Positions 16,323 through 24,636 of a stretch of DNA of 34,511 nt are shown here, in pieces; position 1 is the stretch's first letter, and every line of letters begins with the position of its first letter. The notes under the pieces are model-generated. The model did no database searches. It was given only the letters and a program-made list of their open reading frames with translations, and was not told where the DNA came from. A program made the translations under genes and the position numbers. The DNA comes from Syntrophobacter sp. SbD2 (GTDB lineage: Bacteria > Desulfobacterota > Binatia > UBA9968). The DNA lies in assembly GCA_945889495.1 (NCBI GenBank), contig CAMDBU010000053.1, positions 1 to 34,511 on the forward strand, written 5' to 3'.

Positions 16323-17252
16323 ATGGCAAATCACACTCCCTGCGGCATCGAACTGCCGCAGGTATTTTTCGACGGGCCGACGGACATGGAGCATATCCGC
16401 AAGTTCGCCACGCGGGCGGAGGCGTTAGGCTTTGACAGTTTGTGGCTGCAAGAACGGGTGATCGGCGATTTCACAATGCTCGAACCGGTGACGCTGCTCA
16501 GTTACGTCGCGGCGATCACCAGCAAATTGAAATTGGGCACGTCGGTGATTCTCCTGCCGCTGCGCAATCCGGTGCAGCTGGCCAAGGCTTACTCGACCCT
16601 CGACGTCATGAGCGGTGGGCGGGCGGTGATCGGCGTTGGACTTGGCGGCGGCCATTTGGGTTCCCACGAAGAGGTCTTCGGCTATACCCGCGAGGGGCGG
16701 GTGACGCGCTTCACCGAGGCGGTGCAGATTATGAAGCTACTGTGGAGCGAACCCAAGGCGAGTTTTCACGGCCGCTATTGGAACTTCGACGACATTTCCA
16801 TGGAACCCAAGCCGGTGCAGAAGCCGAACCTGCCGATCATCTTCGGCGGCCACCATGAAAACGCCCTGCGCCGCGCCGTGAAGTACGCCGACGGCTGGAT
16901 GGGCGCGGGCTCGTCGTCGGCCGGTTCGTTCATCCGCGAGTCGGCGCGGATTCGCGACATGCTCGGCGAGGCCAAGCGCGATCCGGCGACCTTTCATTTC
17001 GCCAAGCGGGTCTACATGGCGGTGGACAACGACGAAGCGCGCGGCGAACGGCGCATCCGCGAGTGGTTCGGCCGGCGCTACAAAAACGCCGACCTGGGTC
17101 CCAAAGTTTCCATCTGGGGTAGCGCTGCCAAGTGCACTGAGCAAATTCAAGCCATCGTCAAAGCCGGCGCCCAGCAGATCGTCTTCAACCCGATGTTCGA
17201 CGAGACCGAGCACTTGGAAATCTGCGCCAAGGAAATTATGCCGCATCTTTAA
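16323..17252 (+). CDS. Luciferase-like (LLM) flavin/F420-dependent oxidoreductase
   Basis: This 309-aa TIM-barrel oxidoreductase belongs to the bacterial-luciferase-like monooxygenase superfamily. The pattern EPVTLLSYVAAIT (54-66), LKLGTSVILLPLRNPVQLAK and TLDVMSGGRAVIGVGLGGG is characteristic. The later GGHHENALRRAVKYADGW is the usual cofactor-phosphate and substrate region. The start at 16323 has GGAG about 10 nt upstream; earlier in-frame codons run into the repeat. It follows the amidohydrolase on the same strand, separated by a dispersed repeat. Whether it uses FMN with a monooxygenase reaction or coenzyme F420 cannot be told from sequence. Confidence 0.9.
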   Translation: MANHTPCGIELPQVFFDGPTDMEHIRKFATRAEALGFDSLWLQERVIGDFTMLEPVTLLSYVAAITSKLKLGTSVILLPLRNPVQLAKAYSTLDVMSGGRAVIGVGLGGGHLGSHEEVFGYTREGRVTRFTEAVQIMKLLWSEPKASFHGRYWNFDDISMEPKPVQKPNLPIIFGGHHENALRRAVKYADGWMGAGSSSAGSFIRESARIRDMLGEAKRDPATFHFAKRVYMAVDNDEARGERRIREWFGRRYKNADLGPKVSIWGSAAKCTEQIQAIVKAGAQQIVFNPMFDETEHLEICAKEIMPHL

Positions 17253-17289
17253 GAGCGGGATTCACCGCCGAGGGCGCAAAGAAGAAATC

Positions 17290-17380
17290 AGAATATCTCG
17301 CGCAAAGTACGCCAAGGGCGCAAAGGAAGAATAGCTTTCCCGCCGAATTTGCTTGGCGGCCTTGGCGCGAGATTTCTTCG
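17290..17380. repeat. Imperfect inverted repeat, CTCGCGCAAAG type
   Basis: ATCTCGCGCAAAG...CGCCAAGG near 17294-17318 faces CTTGGCGGCCTTGGCGCGAGAT near 17352-17373. It lies between two convergent genes (oxidoreductase and lipoprotein), so it might also help termination. It is of the same general class as the 11182-11312 pair. Confidence 0.65.
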
Positions 17381-17394
17381 TCGTTTTCAGGCGC

Positions 17395-18027
17395 TTACTG
17401 GATCACCACCAGCTCGCTCGGATTGATTTGCAGCTGGCGGATTTTGTTGGGCAGGTCGAAGGGCTTTTCGATGTCGACGCCTTCCGGGTTGCGGCGGGTT
17501 TTGCTGTGGGTGGCGAGCAGTTCCAAGGCCAGGGCGCGCGGCAGCGGGATGCCGTTCACTTCAACCGATTGCAGCTTCAATTGCCCCTTGCCGTCGCCGG
17601 TGATGAGATCGCCGCGCACCAACGCCGGCATTTTGCCGGTGAAAAAATTGAGCGGGCCGGCGCTGCGCTGGCGCTCGCGGCGGCGCTTGAACTCATCGAC
17701 ATCGACGATGGCGCGCAGAGTGAACCGCTGGTTGCCGAGTAGCCGCACCTGCGGTTCGCTGATGCCGCTAGGGATCCAATCGACCATCTGGCCGTTGAGA
17801 ATTTGATTGAGCTCCGCTTCGCTGAAGCGGGTGGTTTTCGCCGGCACCGGATCGAGTTCGCCGTTAGCGATGAACTGGTCGACTTTTTCTTTGAGTGCTT
17901 GGCGTTGGTCGGTGCTGGGCGGCTTGGTGTCGACGCCGGTGCAGGCGAGGTTGAAACAGAGCGCGGTGCCGATGGCGATGATGCCGAGCAGCTTGTCAAA
18001 GACTTGGCGTTTGGGCGACTGGGTCAT
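17395..18027 (-). CDS. Putative envelope lipoprotein of unknown function
   Basis: I do not recognise the family. From ATG 18027 the protein is 210 aa: a short basic start, a hydrophobic segment (LLGIIAIGTALCFNLAC), and a Cys at residue 29 that could be lipidated, although the box NLAC is imperfect. The rest looks like one soluble domain with RFSEAELNQILNGQ, a pattern seen in periplasmic YceB/DUF-type lipid-binding-like lipoproteins, then alternating strands. An alternative start at 18087 (ATGGTGCAAAAA) has AAAGGGA upstream but would give an unusually long leader. It converges with the oxidoreductase gene. The function is not inferable. Confidence 0.7.
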   Translation of the reverse strand: MTQSPKRQVFDKLLGIIAIGTALCFNLACTGVDTKPPSTDQRQALKEKVDQFIANGELDPVPAKTTRFSEAELNQILNGQMVDWIPSGISEPQVRLLGNQRFTLRAIVDVDEFKRRRERQRSAGPLNFFTGKMPALVRGDLITGDGKGQLKLQSVEVNGIPLPRALALELLATHSKTRRNPEGVDIEKPFDLPNKIRQLQINPSELVVIQ

Positions 18028-18234
18028 GGAGTCTGACGCTCCCGAAACTGCCAACCCGGCACGCCGTTGCGCTGATTTTTGCACCATGATCCCTTTAGCA
18101 TTGCGCAAAATTTACGCATGTCGGGCCAGCAGCCAAGTCAAATTGCTAACAATCCGAATGCTTAGCTCGACAGTTCCGCTGGCTTGGGAATTGCTCTCCT
18201 AAGCCCCCGAACCGGCCATGATTCAGGAGGCAAC

Positions 18235-18381
18235 ATGTTTTTCGATCTGTTAACCTATGCCATATTGGCGAGCATCTTTGTCATCAACACGCTGCGCATG
18301 TTTGTCGAAAAGCCGAAAAGCGCCGTGCAATCGAACCCGTTGCCTTGGCAGCGCTTGCTCAAGCGGCGCCGCGACTCCTAG
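18235..18381 (+). CDS. Small single-TM membrane protein (48 aa)
   Basis: A 48-codon gene has a strong ribosome-binding site (CAGGAGG, 6 nt before ATG). The peptide is a single hydrophobic helix at residues 2-22 (FFDLLTYAILASIFVIN) followed by a basic C-terminal tail (KRRRDS). It stands alone between a divergent lipoprotein gene and a convergent binding-protein gene. The family is unknown; the good ribosome-binding site and clean TM segment are the main reasons to call it real. Confidence 0.55.
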   Translation: MFFDLLTYAILASIFVINTLRMFVEKPKSAVQSNPLPWQRLLKRRRDS

Positions 18382-18431
18382 TTAACCCAATCTCCATCCG
18401 GCTGCGCCTATCGTTGCCCGGCGATTTCGCA

Positions 18432-19433
18432 TTAGCTCTTCTTTTGAAACTGCTTGAAGAAGCCTTCCTTCTCTAGCTCCTTGACAAATCTAGTATCGAC
18501 AAAGTCCTCGGGTTTCTTGGACTTCACCGCCGGCAACCGGGCGGCGACTTCGTCCATGGCGTTGCGCACGCCTTCCATATTCGGCAGCGCGCTATAGTCG
18601 GTGACTTGGATGAAGCTCTTGTGCGTCGCTTCGAGGATTTCCGGATCGTTGGTCTTCAAATATTTCGTGATGGTTTTCTTGGTTTCTTCCTTCTGCGCGG
18701 CGGCGTAGTGCAGGGCTTCGATGAAGCCCTTCAAGAAATTCTTGACCATCAGCGGCTGTTCGCGGTTGAAGCGTTCCGAGGTTTCGATCACTAGCTGCGG
18801 ATAGGGAATACCAAGCTCGGCGATGTTGACCAGGATCGATAGCCCCTGCTTTTTCGCCGTCAGGTCGAGGGGCGGTGAGACCAAGGTTGCGTCGAGGGAA
18901 CCGGCCGTGACCGCTTGCAGCCGGCTCGGCTGGGTGCCGCCTTGGAGGATCACCAGATCCTTCATTGGATCGAGGCCGTAACGTCGCACCACCAGCCGCA
19001 TGGCGGTGTCGGTGCCTGAACCGAAGCGGCTGACGCCGACTCTCTTACCCTTGAGCTGGTTCCACGTAGTGATGTTTTTGGCGGCGATGACGCTGTAGGG
19101 CAGCGTGTTAACCATGGCCGCGATCATGATCGTATCGGCGCCCTGGGTGCGAGAAGCGATGGTGGCTGGACCGGAATTGATCGCGAAGCTCAATTCGCCG
19201 GCGCGGGCGACTTGGGCCAGGGTGGAGCCCGATTCGAACAGGATCACCCGCGCGTCGACGCCATACTTGCGCCACAGACCCGCATCCTGCGCCAGGTAGG
19301 CATAAATCAAGTTCACCGCCGGGCCGGCGACGCCGATCATCACCGGCTTGTCGGCGTTGGCGGGTAGCGGCGCGGTAAACGTGAGCACCGCCAGGATCGC
19401 GGCGAAGACAGTTTTCTTGATCGGGTTTTTCAC
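18432..19433 (-). CDS. ABC transporter substrate-binding protein (SsuA/THI5/NMT1-like)
   Basis: This 333-aa periplasmic binding protein has a signal peptide (KKTVFAAILAVLTFTAPLPANA). It keeps LKGKRVGVSRFGSGTDTAMR, the ligand-loop pattern of the group, and a GGTQPSRLQAV pocket segment. The C-terminal FVDTRFVKELEKEGFF shows it is a paralogue of the protein at 4593-5642. The start is GTG 19433 with AAAGGGAG upstream. No permease or ATPase is adjacent, so it is an orphan receptor; the ligand is unknown. Confidence 0.9.
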   Translation of the reverse strand: MKNPIKKTVFAAILAVLTFTAPLPANADKPVMIGVAGPAVNLIYAYLAQDAGLWRKYGVDARVILFESGSTLAQVARAGELSFAINSGPATIASRTQGADTIMIAAMVNTLPYSVIAAKNITTWNQLKGKRVGVSRFGSGTDTAMRLVVRRYGLDPMKDLVILQGGTQPSRLQAVTAGSLDATLVSPPLDLTAKKQGLSILVNIAELGIPYPQLVIETSERFNREQPLMVKNFLKGFIEALHYAAAQKEETKKTITKYLKTNDPEILEATHKSFIQVTDYSALPNMEGVRNAMDEVAARLPAVKSKKPEDFVDTRFVKELEKEGFFKQFQKKS

Positions 19434-19584
19434 AATTTCTCCCTTTAAGCTTTGATGCCAGCCGCTCCTGGCTGTTGGTACTGAGATGACCGAGTCATAG
19501 GATCGGATGCACCGCCAGCTGGCAAATTCATAACAGTCTAACGAAAACCGTCGGTTTCTTAAAGAACCTGGGCGATATCTGTCG

Positions 19585-20009
19585 TTAGGTAGGATTGCCT
19601 AGGGGTTCGCCGGCGTGCAAGGTCCAAGCGCTGCCATGCTGGCTGAAGCCAATGTTTGGATAATAGTCCATTGCTTTGGGGGCGGCGACCAGCACCAGCA
19701 TGGAGCTCGGTCCCATGCGCGCGCGGGTTTGGCGGATCAGCTCGACGCCGATACCGCGCCGCTGGTAGGACGCGCGCACGGCTAGGCGGCGAGATAGCCG
19801 ACGTAGGAAAAATCGGTGAGCGTCCGCGCGATGCCGACCAGCAGCTCACCGTCCCAGGCGGTGACTACCAGGTTGGCATGCTCGATCATGTTCTCCATGG
19901 TCGCCCGGTTGTCCACTAGGCGGCGCTCGCCCAAGGTCGAGGCGCGATAGAGCTCGATGACTTGGTCGAGATCGAGCCGGTTGCCGTAGCGGTAGATGAT
20001 TTTCTCCAT
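19585..20009 (-). pseudogene. GNAT N-acetyltransferase, single-base frameshift
   Basis: Two adjoining minus-strand reading frames together make one normal GNAT enzyme of about 141 aa. The first (ATG 20009, AAGGGA upstream) runs MEKIIYRYGNRLDLDQVIELY to SYVGYLA and then hits TAG. The second continues LAVRASYQRRGIGVELIRQTR, the acetyl-CoA-binding motif (RRGIGVEL), and ends with NIGFSQHGSAWTL. The join needs one extra base near 19789-19792: CTCGCCGCCTAG should read CTCGCCGaCCTAG. Either a real single-base deletion or a sequencing error. All the sequence expected of the family is present apart from that base. Confidence 0.85.
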
Positions 20010-20123
20010 ATTCGGTCCCTTCGCCGTGCTTCGTTTCGCTATGGACGTCGAGTCAGACCCTGCTTGCAAATCATAGACTGCCATAGTTAATTGAATGACT
20101 CACTATTTCTCAAGGAGAGTTCC

Positions 20124-21797
20124 ATGGCAGACAGTTTGAAGCCGCGTAGCGCGGCGATTACCGATGGTCCGGACCGGGCACCGACCCGGGCGATGCTCAA
20201 GGCGGCGGGTTTTTCCGACGAGGATTTGCGCCGGCCGATCATCGGCGTGGCCAACACCTGGATCGAAATCGGTCCGTGCAACCTCCATTTGCGCCGATTA
20301 GCGGCGAAGGTCAAAGAGGGCATCCGCGCCGCCGGCGGCACGCCGATGGAGTTCAACACCGTGTCGATCTCCGACGGCATCAGCATGGGCGTCGAAGGTA
20401 TGAAGTGCTCGCTGATCAGCCGAGAGGTGATCGCGGATTCCATTGAGCTGGTCGCCCGCGGCAACCATTTCGACGGCCTGGTATGTCTCTCCGGTTGCGA
20501 CAAGACCAACCCCGGCGTGGTCATGGCGCTGGCGCGTCTCGACATTCCCGGCCTGGCGCTCTACGGCGGCTCCATCGCGCCGGGCCGCTTGGGCGACAAG
20601 GATTTGACCATTCAAGATGTTTTCGAAGCGGTCGGCGCCTTCGCCAGTAAGCGCATCGATGAAAAACAATTTCTCGCCGTCGAAAACGCCGCCTGCCCCG
20701 GCGCCGGCGCCTGCGGCGGGCAGTTCACCGCCAACACCATGTCGACGGTGATGGAATTCTTGGGTATCTCGCCCATGGGCAGCAACGGCATCCCGGCAAC
20801 GGTGGCGGAGAAAGACCAAGCGGCGTTCGATGCCGGCGTGTTGGTCATGGACTTGCTCAAGCGCGATCTGCGGCCGTCGAAAATTCTCACCCGCAAATCG
20901 ATTGAAAACGCCATCGCGTCGGTGGCCGCCACCGGCGGCTCGACCAACGCGGTGCTGCATTTGCTAGCGATTGCGCAGGAAGCCGGCGTGGAATTGAACA
21001 TCGACGACTTCGACACCATCAGCAACCGCACGCCGCTGATCGCCGACTTGAAACCGGGCGGCCGGTTTGTCGCCAGCGATCTCTATCATGCCGGCGGCAT
21101 TCAACTAGTCGCGCAGCGTTTGATCAAAGCCGGCTTGATTCACGGCGACACCATTACGGTGACCGGCAAGACCATCGCCGAGGCTGCCGAGATGACCAAG
21201 GAAACCGCCGGCCAGGAAGTGGTCCGTGCGGTCAACAATCCGCTCAAGGCCACCGGTGGATTAGTTATACTTAAAGGCAATCTCGCACCCGAAGGCTGCG
21301 TGGTCAAAGTCGCCGGCCACGAGCGCATGATCCACCGCGGCCCGGCGCGGGTCTATGACCGCGAAGAAGACGCTTTCGCCGCCGTGCAAGCGGGCCAGAT
21401 CAAGGACAACGACGTCGTGGTGATCCGTTACGAAGGGCCGAAAGGCGGGCCGGGCATGCGCGAAATGTTGGGCGTCACCGCGGCACTGGTCGGCGCCGGC
21501 TTGGGCGATTCCGTGGCGCTGATCACCGACGGCAGATTTTCCGGCGCGACCCACGGCTTGATGGCCGGCCATGTGGCGCCGGAAGCGGCGCACGGCGGAC
21601 CCATCGCCGCGCTGCGCGACGGCGATTCGATCCTCTTCGATATCAAAGCGCGCCGTCTCGACGTCGAGATCTCCGACGCGGAATTGACAGCGCGTCTGGC
21701 GACTTGGAAAGCGCCCGAGCCGCGCTACAAGACTGGCGTCATGGCGAAGTATGCCAAGCTGGTATCGTCAGCTTCGGAGGGGGCGATTACGCGATAG
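20124..21797 (+). CDS. ilvD: Dihydroxy-acid dehydratase
   Basis: This 557-aa enzyme of valine, leucine and isoleucine synthesis dehydrates 2,3-dihydroxy acids to 2-keto acids using an Fe-S cluster. Cluster cysteines fit C52 (IGPCNLH), C125 (GCDKTNPG) and C197 (CPGAGACGG); K127 fits the Mg-coordinating lysine. The C-terminal domain has [12 protein letters not shown] and the active-site [11 protein letters not shown]. The start at 20124 is set by AAGGAG 8 nt upstream. A strong intrinsic terminator follows at 21823-21852, so it is likely monocistronic. No other ilv genes are nearby. Confidence 0.97.
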   Translation: MADSLKPRSAAITDGPDRAPTRAMLKAAGFSDEDLRRPIIGVANTWIEIGPCNLHLRRLAAKVKEGIRAAGGTPMEFNTVSISDGISMGVEGMKCSLISREVIADSIELVARGNHFDGLVCLSGCDKTNPGVVMALARLDIPGLALYGGSIAPGRLGDKDLTIQDVFEAVGAFASKRIDEKQFLAVENAACPGAGACGGQFTANTMSTVMEFLGISPMGSNGIPATVAEKDQAAFDAGVLVMDLLKRDLRPSKILTRKSIENAIASVAATGGSTNAVLHLLAIAQEAGVELNIDDFDTISNRTPLIADLKPGGRFVASDLYHAGGIQLVAQRLIKAGLIHGDTITVTGKTIAEAAEMTKETAGQEVVRAVNNPLKATGGLVILKGNLAPEGCVVKVAGHERMIHRGPARVYDREEDAFAAVQAGQIKDNDVVVIRYEGPKGGPGMREMLGVTAALVGAGLGDSVALITDGRFSGATHGLMAGHVAPEAAHGGPIAALRDGDSILFDIKARRLDVEISDAELTARLATWKAPEPRYKTGVMAKYAKLVSSASEGAITR

Positions 21798-21822
21798 CCG
21801 TCGCTCATTTTTGCGAACTCAG

Positions 21823-21852
21823 AAAAGGGAGGCTACGTGCCTCCCTTTTTTT
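21823..21852 (+). terminator. Rho-independent terminator after ilvD
   Basis: AAAAGGGAGGC (21823-21833), loop TACGT, GCCTCCCTTTT, then three more T: an 11-bp stem with a T-run, 26 nt after the ilvD stop. The A-run on the left arm means it could also work for the opposite strand. Confidence 0.9.
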
Positions 21853-21932
21853 CGTCAATGCCTTTGACAGCTCGCCACGCGGTTAGATAGTCTCGGGCGC
21901 AGTTTACAATTTGCTCTCAAGGAGATTTCGTT

Positions 21933-23015
21933 ATGGCTAATGCTCTTGAATATGTCAGCAACCAGGAAATCATTCAGGCGGCGCGGCGCAACATGAACCA
22001 GGATGTATGGGATTATCTCACCGGCGGCGCCGAGTCGGAGACCACCATGCGGCGCAACCGTTTGGGTTTTGACTGCTTGGGCCTGCGACCGCGCGTGCTG
22101 GTGGACGTCTCCAAGATCGATACCTCGACGACTTTTCTCGGTCAGAAACTAAGAATTCCCGTCATGCTCGCGCCCATGGGTTCGCTGCAAACCATGACGC
22201 CGGAAGGCGGCGTGGCGGTGGGCAAGGCGGCGGCGGAATTCGGCTCGATCAATTTCGTCAGCTCGGTGACCCAGCCAAGTCTCGAAGAGATCGCCGAGGC
22301 GACCACCACGCCGAAAATCTTTCAGCTCTACATCCGCGGCGATATCGACTGGTGCGCCGGCATGATCGAGCGCGCCAAGAAGGCCGGCTACATGGCGCTC
22401 TGCATCACCGTCGACACGGCGCACTACAGCCGGCGCGAACGGCCGCTGCTCAACCGCTGGCAGCCGCCCAGCCGCCACCGCGAGCAGGGACGGATATTCC
22501 AAGCGATGCTCACCTGGGACATGTGCGTGCAGATGAAAAAAATTGCCGGCATGCCGCTGATCGTCAAAGGCATCGCCACGGCGGAAGACGCCAAGCTCGC
22601 CGTCGACCATGGCGTCGACGTGATCTATGTTTCCAACCACGGCGGCCGCCAGCTCGATCACGGTCTCGGCACCATCGACACCTTGCCGGAGATCGCCGCC
22701 GCGGTGAACGGCAAAGCATCCATCGTTCTCGACGGCGGCATTACCCGCGGCACCGATGTCGTCAAAGCGCTGGCGCTCGGCGCCGACGCGGTCAACATCG
22801 GCAAACTCCAAGGCTGGGGCCTGGGCGCCGCCGGCAAGGACGGCGTGGTCAAAGTGCTCGAACTCCTGGAAGAAGAAATCACCATCGACATGGCGCTACT
22901 TGGTGTCAAGAACGTCGGCGAGCTTAACGCCAACTACGTTTGCAAAGCGCAGCCCGTGACCTTCGCGCATGAGATGAGTGCGTTCACACATATTCTCGGC
23001 GGGCAGCTGCGATGA
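21933..23015 (+). CDS. FMN-dependent alpha-hydroxy-acid oxidase/dehydrogenase, divergent
   Basis: This 360-aa TIM-barrel flavoprotein belongs to the family of lactate dehydrogenase LldD, glycolate oxidase and mandelate dehydrogenase. The FMN/active-site landmarks are YLTGGAESE (28-36), K212 in LIVKGI, the catalytic base H236 and R239 in SNHGGRQLD, and the phosphate loop DGGITRGTDVVKALALGADAVNIG (267-290). Where most members read GRP after the last Gly, this one reads GKLQGWGL, so the phosphate-contacting Arg is replaced by Lys. The N-terminal half is also compact. AAGGAG precedes ATG 21933. It follows ilvD after a terminator, so it has its own transcript. The substrate is uncertain. Confidence 0.9.
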   Translation: MANALEYVSNQEIIQAARRNMNQDVWDYLTGGAESETTMRRNRLGFDCLGLRPRVLVDVSKIDTSTTFLGQKLRIPVMLAPMGSLQTMTPEGGVAVGKAAAEFGSINFVSSVTQPSLEEIAEATTTPKIFQLYIRGDIDWCAGMIERAKKAGYMALCITVDTAHYSRRERPLLNRWQPPSRHREQGRIFQAMLTWDMCVQMKKIAGMPLIVKGIATAEDAKLAVDHGVDVIYVSNHGGRQLDHGLGTIDTLPEIAAAVNGKASIVLDGGITRGTDVVKALALGADAVNIGKLQGWGLGAAGKDGVVKVLELLEEEITIDMALLGVKNVGELNANYVCKAQPVTFAHEMSAFTHILGGQLR

Positions 23016-23232
23016 GGCGGCGGCAGTTGGTTTAGCAGGCTAGTAGCACGAATCCCGTGCTGGGCAAGAGGACTGTTTGCTGCTCAAGTTGAAGAAAAAC
23101 AGTTGCGTAGAGCAAGCCACTACCTCAAACCCCGTCGGCCTTCCGATACCATGAAGGCCGCGCTGGATTTTGTCGCGGAGAAGGCGGCCCACGAACGGGT
23201 CGTGCGCAAACATAGCGGTGTTGGACAGGTAA
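23016..23232. other. Gap before PIN pseudogene; possible antitoxin remnant
   Basis: There is no intact gene here. A short + strand frame from ATG 23151 encodes MKAALDFVAEKAAHERVVRK, which looks like the C-terminal helix of a VapB-type antitoxin and is placed where one would be expected, directly before the PIN-toxin remnant. It does not end before the toxin start in this frame, so it is also probably decayed. The call is weak. Confidence 0.3.
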
Positions 23233-23655
23233 ATGCCTTCGAGAACAGTCGATCTCGCGGTAACAGATACTTCGGTTTATATCGAAAACGTTCGTCGCGG
23301 CCGCTTCAACCAAGGTATCGCGGAAAGTCGCTTCTTGTTTCGTGGCGTCTCGGTCGTCATTCATGAACTGCTAAGGGGGAGCTAACTGTTCGGCGGAGCG
23401 AGAGCTTGCTCTCGATTTAGCGGCGAATCTTTGGCTCTACACGCTGACAGAACGAATTTGGCAAGACGTGGGGATATCGTCGCTCGGATCGCGGCCGCCA
23501 AACACTATGAGAAGCGCAAAATCCAAGAACTATCTTTCGATGTTTTGATCGCGCATACGGCATGATCGGTCGGTGCTACGGTGATGACACTCAATGGTCA
23601 AGACTTCGAAGAGATCAGGCAGTATCGACGGTTCCGCCTGGTCTCATGGGAGTAA
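23233..23655 (+). pseudogene. VapC-like PIN-domain toxin pseudogene
   Basis: The region has the length of a complete PIN toxin (141 codons) but is broken. ATG 23233 gives VTDTSVYIENVRRGRF and SVVIHELLRG, the first acidic PIN residues. The sense then continues in the next frame (CSAERELALDLAANLWLYTLTERIWQDVG) and returns to the first frame (RIAAAKHYEKRKIQELSFDVLIAHTA), ending in TLNGQDFEEIRQY and LVSWE. The two shifts map to G runs at about 23375-23379 (one G too many) and 23469-23473 (one too few). A TGA at 23563 sits inside the otherwise conserved LIAHTA*SVGATV. The acidic PIN positions D, E, D and D are all still readable. PIN toxins are RNases that cut tRNA or rRNA; this one is presumably dead. 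Confidence 0.78.
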
Positions 23656-23932
23656 CGCGCAGAGCGCGGCCGGGCCATTGACATAATGATTCCCATGTTG
23701 ACCGCGAGGAAGCGGCGGTTGGTCGTTAGTTCGCAAAATTGCGTGGCGCAGCGCAGCCGGATTCTTAACAGCCGCTCGGAGTTCTCTTGTTGACCGATTC
23801 CAGTGTTAAACTCCCAATCGATAATGCTGATATGAATCGATTCATGCCGAGCCCGTCGACGGTTGTTCGATGTTTTTCAATTGACGGAAAGGTCTGAAGA
23901 TTAACGCCGAAGTAAACCTTGTCGAGGGATTT
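23656..23932. other. Intergenic region, no gene seen
   Basis: No coding frame with support. A fragment near 23846-23860 (GCCGAGCCCGTCGACGG) resembles part of the dispersed CTGAGCCCGTCGA repeat seen at 24580-24607. The end of the region supplies GAGGGA as the ribosome-binding site for the DinB-family gene. Confidence 0.4.
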
Positions 23933-24466
23933 ATGGAAGCAGCAGCACTGGTTCTTGACGCCTTGAGCCGGGTGCGCGATATGGTGCGCGAGGCGCTGAA
24001 GGATTTGACACCGGAGGAGTTGCTAGCGCCGCCCAAGCCGCATATCGCCTGGCTGGCCTGGCATATCGCGCGGGTGCAGGACGCCAACTTTTCCGGCTTG
24101 CTCGACCGGCCGCAGCTGTGGATCGCCGACGGCTGGCACCGGCGCTTCGACATGCCGGCCGATGCGCGCGACTACGGCACCGGCCACCGGCAAACCCGCG
24201 AGCAGGTGGACGCGTTTACATGCACCGACAAGCCGCTCTTGCTCGCTTACCATGACGCGGTGTTCGCGCAGACCAGAGATTATCTATCGACCGTGACCAA
24301 CGCCGACCTGAATCGTGTCCTCAACGAACCGCAATACTCGCCGCTGCCGACCCTCAGCATCCGCCTGGCCAGCGTGATCAACTGCAACACGCGCCACGCC
24401 GGCCAGATCGAATATCTGCGCGGGCTGGTGAAGTACAAGGGTTGGTTCCCAGCGGCGGAGCAGTGA
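23933..24466 (+). CDS. DinB/YfiT-superfamily protein
   Basis: This 177-aa four-helix-bundle protein belongs to the DinB superfamily of putative metal-dependent enzymes. Candidate metal ligands are H44 (WLAWHIARVQD) and H155 (NTRHAGQIEYLRG); the latter motif is typical of the last helix. It starts at ATG 23933 with GAGGGA upstream. Many members act in thiol-dependent transfer or isomerisation reactions, but this one cannot be assigned. Two partial copies of the same family lie at 25580-25651 and 26961-27041, including a 28-nt stretch identical to bases within this gene (around 24314-24341). The gene itself seems complete. Confidence 0.85.
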   Translation: MEAAALVLDALSRVRDMVREALKDLTPEELLAPPKPHIAWLAWHIARVQDANFSGLLDRPQLWIADGWHRRFDMPADARDYGTGHRQTREQVDAFTCTDKPLLLAYHDAVFAQTRDYLSTVTNADLNRVLNEPQYSPLPTLSIRLASVINCNTRHAGQIEYLRGLVKYKGWFPAAEQ

Positions 24467-24522
24467 CTGTAACCGCTTGTGAATGGTTGGCGCGTCGTCG
24501 AACAAATTGCTGACTAACCCAT

Positions 24523-24607
24523 CGGAGTCCTTCGACGGGCTCAGGACGAACGGATCCTAGATTGAAACCATTGAGTAAAGTTCGTCGATGCTGAGCCCGT
24601 CGAAACC
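24523..24607. repeat. Dispersed repeat, TCCTTCGACGGGCTCAGGACGAAC type, inverted pair
   Basis: Arm 24523-24554 and arm 24580-24607 are imperfect reverse complements centred on TTCGACGGGCTCAG. The first arm matches 31802-31833 with one mismatch in 32 nt. It lies between convergent genes. Confidence 0.88.
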
Positions 24608-24636
24608 TGTTCCGCTTATCTCAGCGACCGCTCGGT

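Noticed and set aside
23563-23565. TGA in the PIN gene as a selenocysteine codon
   Set aside because: PIN toxins have no Cys or Sec requirement there, the gene carries two further frameshifts, and no SECIS-like hairpin was noticed.
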